NCBI GenBank assembly: GCA_049515175.1
Contig: JBEKUI010000044.1
Location: forward strand, 1 to 21,296
Direction: 5' to 3'
Origin: JACQNR01 sp049515175
Lineage (GTDB): Bacteria > Acidobacteriota > Terriglobia > UBA7540
DNA: 21,296 nucleotides
A program made the position numbers and the translations under genes. Positions 21,177 through 21,296 of the stretch are shown piece by piece (position 1 is the stretch's first letter; every line of letters begins with the position of its first letter). The notes below the pieces were generated by a model. That model was not told where the DNA came from and made no database searches. It saw nothing but the letters and a program-made list of their open reading frames with translations.

Positions 21177-21296
21177 ATGTTCATCGACGAAGCCAAGATC
21201 CACGTTGCGGGCGGTCACGGCGGAAGAGGATGCGTAGCCTTCCGGCGGGAGAAATTCGTCCCCCGCGGCGGGCCCAGCGGAGGCGACGGTGGGCGC
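21177..21296 (+). CDS. obg: Obg/CgtA GTPase, N-terminal part (partial)
   Basis: Forty codons running off the right edge. MFIDEAKIHV, then AGGHGGRGCVAFRREKFVPR and GGPSGGDGG are the glycine-rich start of the Obg fold. Obg is an essential GTPase for large-subunit assembly and stress signalling; its G domain lies beyond the window. The ATG at 21177 is the family start. It follows rpmA by 138 bases, the conserved order. No Shine-Dalgarno is seen, because a heptamer repeat takes that place. Confidence 0.95.
   Translation, partial: MFIDEAKIHVAGGHGGRGCVAFRREKFVPRGGPSGGDGGR

Overview
The window looks like a chromosomal piece of a high-GC soil-type bacterium, most plausibly an Acidobacteriota member (Solibacter/Bryobacter-like). 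This rests on gene content only: Tat-exported mandelate-racemase-like enzymes, an FG-GAP/ASPIC-UnbV plus TPR cluster, a large GH106-like hydrolase and many short-chain dehydrogenases. No rRNA, tRNA, CRISPR array, transposase or phage gene was found.

Layout. (1) 1-1054: the 3' end of a SUF iron-sulfur operon (sufU tail, sufT-like, Rrf2-family regulator). (2) 1240-6985: a co-directional block encoding a Tat-exported protein with two metallo-beta-lactamase domains, a Sec-exported RraA-like protein and two paralogous Tat-exported enolase-superfamily enzymes, followed by an M14 carboxypeptidase (7095-8288). (3) 8356-11545, minus strand: a decayed-looking membrane cluster. It holds a shortened b-type-cytochrome-like membrane protein, an N-terminally shortened ASPIC/UnbV protein, and a TPR/FG-GAP protein whose frame breaks close to its start. 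(4) 11810-12087, minus strand: the remnant of a LuxR-type DNA-binding domain with an in-frame stop. (5) 12088-19698: two divergent transcription units around 14077-14284. One is a rhamnonate-dehydratase-like enzyme plus an SDR (minus). The other is a GH106-like exo-glycosidase, a second rhamnonate-dehydratase-like enzyme and a second SDR (plus). (6) 19858-21296: a small zinc-ribbon membrane protein, then housekeeping genes rplU, rpmA and the start of obg.

How the parts may work together. Region 5 reads as a locus for releasing terminal L-rhamnose (or a related 6-deoxy sugar) from a glycan, flavonoid or saponin and breaking it down by a non-phosphorylating route of sugar dehydrogenase, aldonate dehydratase and keto-deoxy-acid dehydrogenase. 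Region 2 reads as an acid-sugar or lactone module that, unusually, carries export signals on all four proteins. These two regions are the best candidates for under-described biology. Substrates cannot be assigned from sequence alone.

Non-coding features of note are a three-way-junction palindrome at 7017-7062 with a possible relative at 20265-20317, three hairpins in the leader of the SDR at 18952, a 12-bp inverted repeat after that gene, and a four-copy heptanucleotide repeat that replaces the ribosome-binding site of obg.
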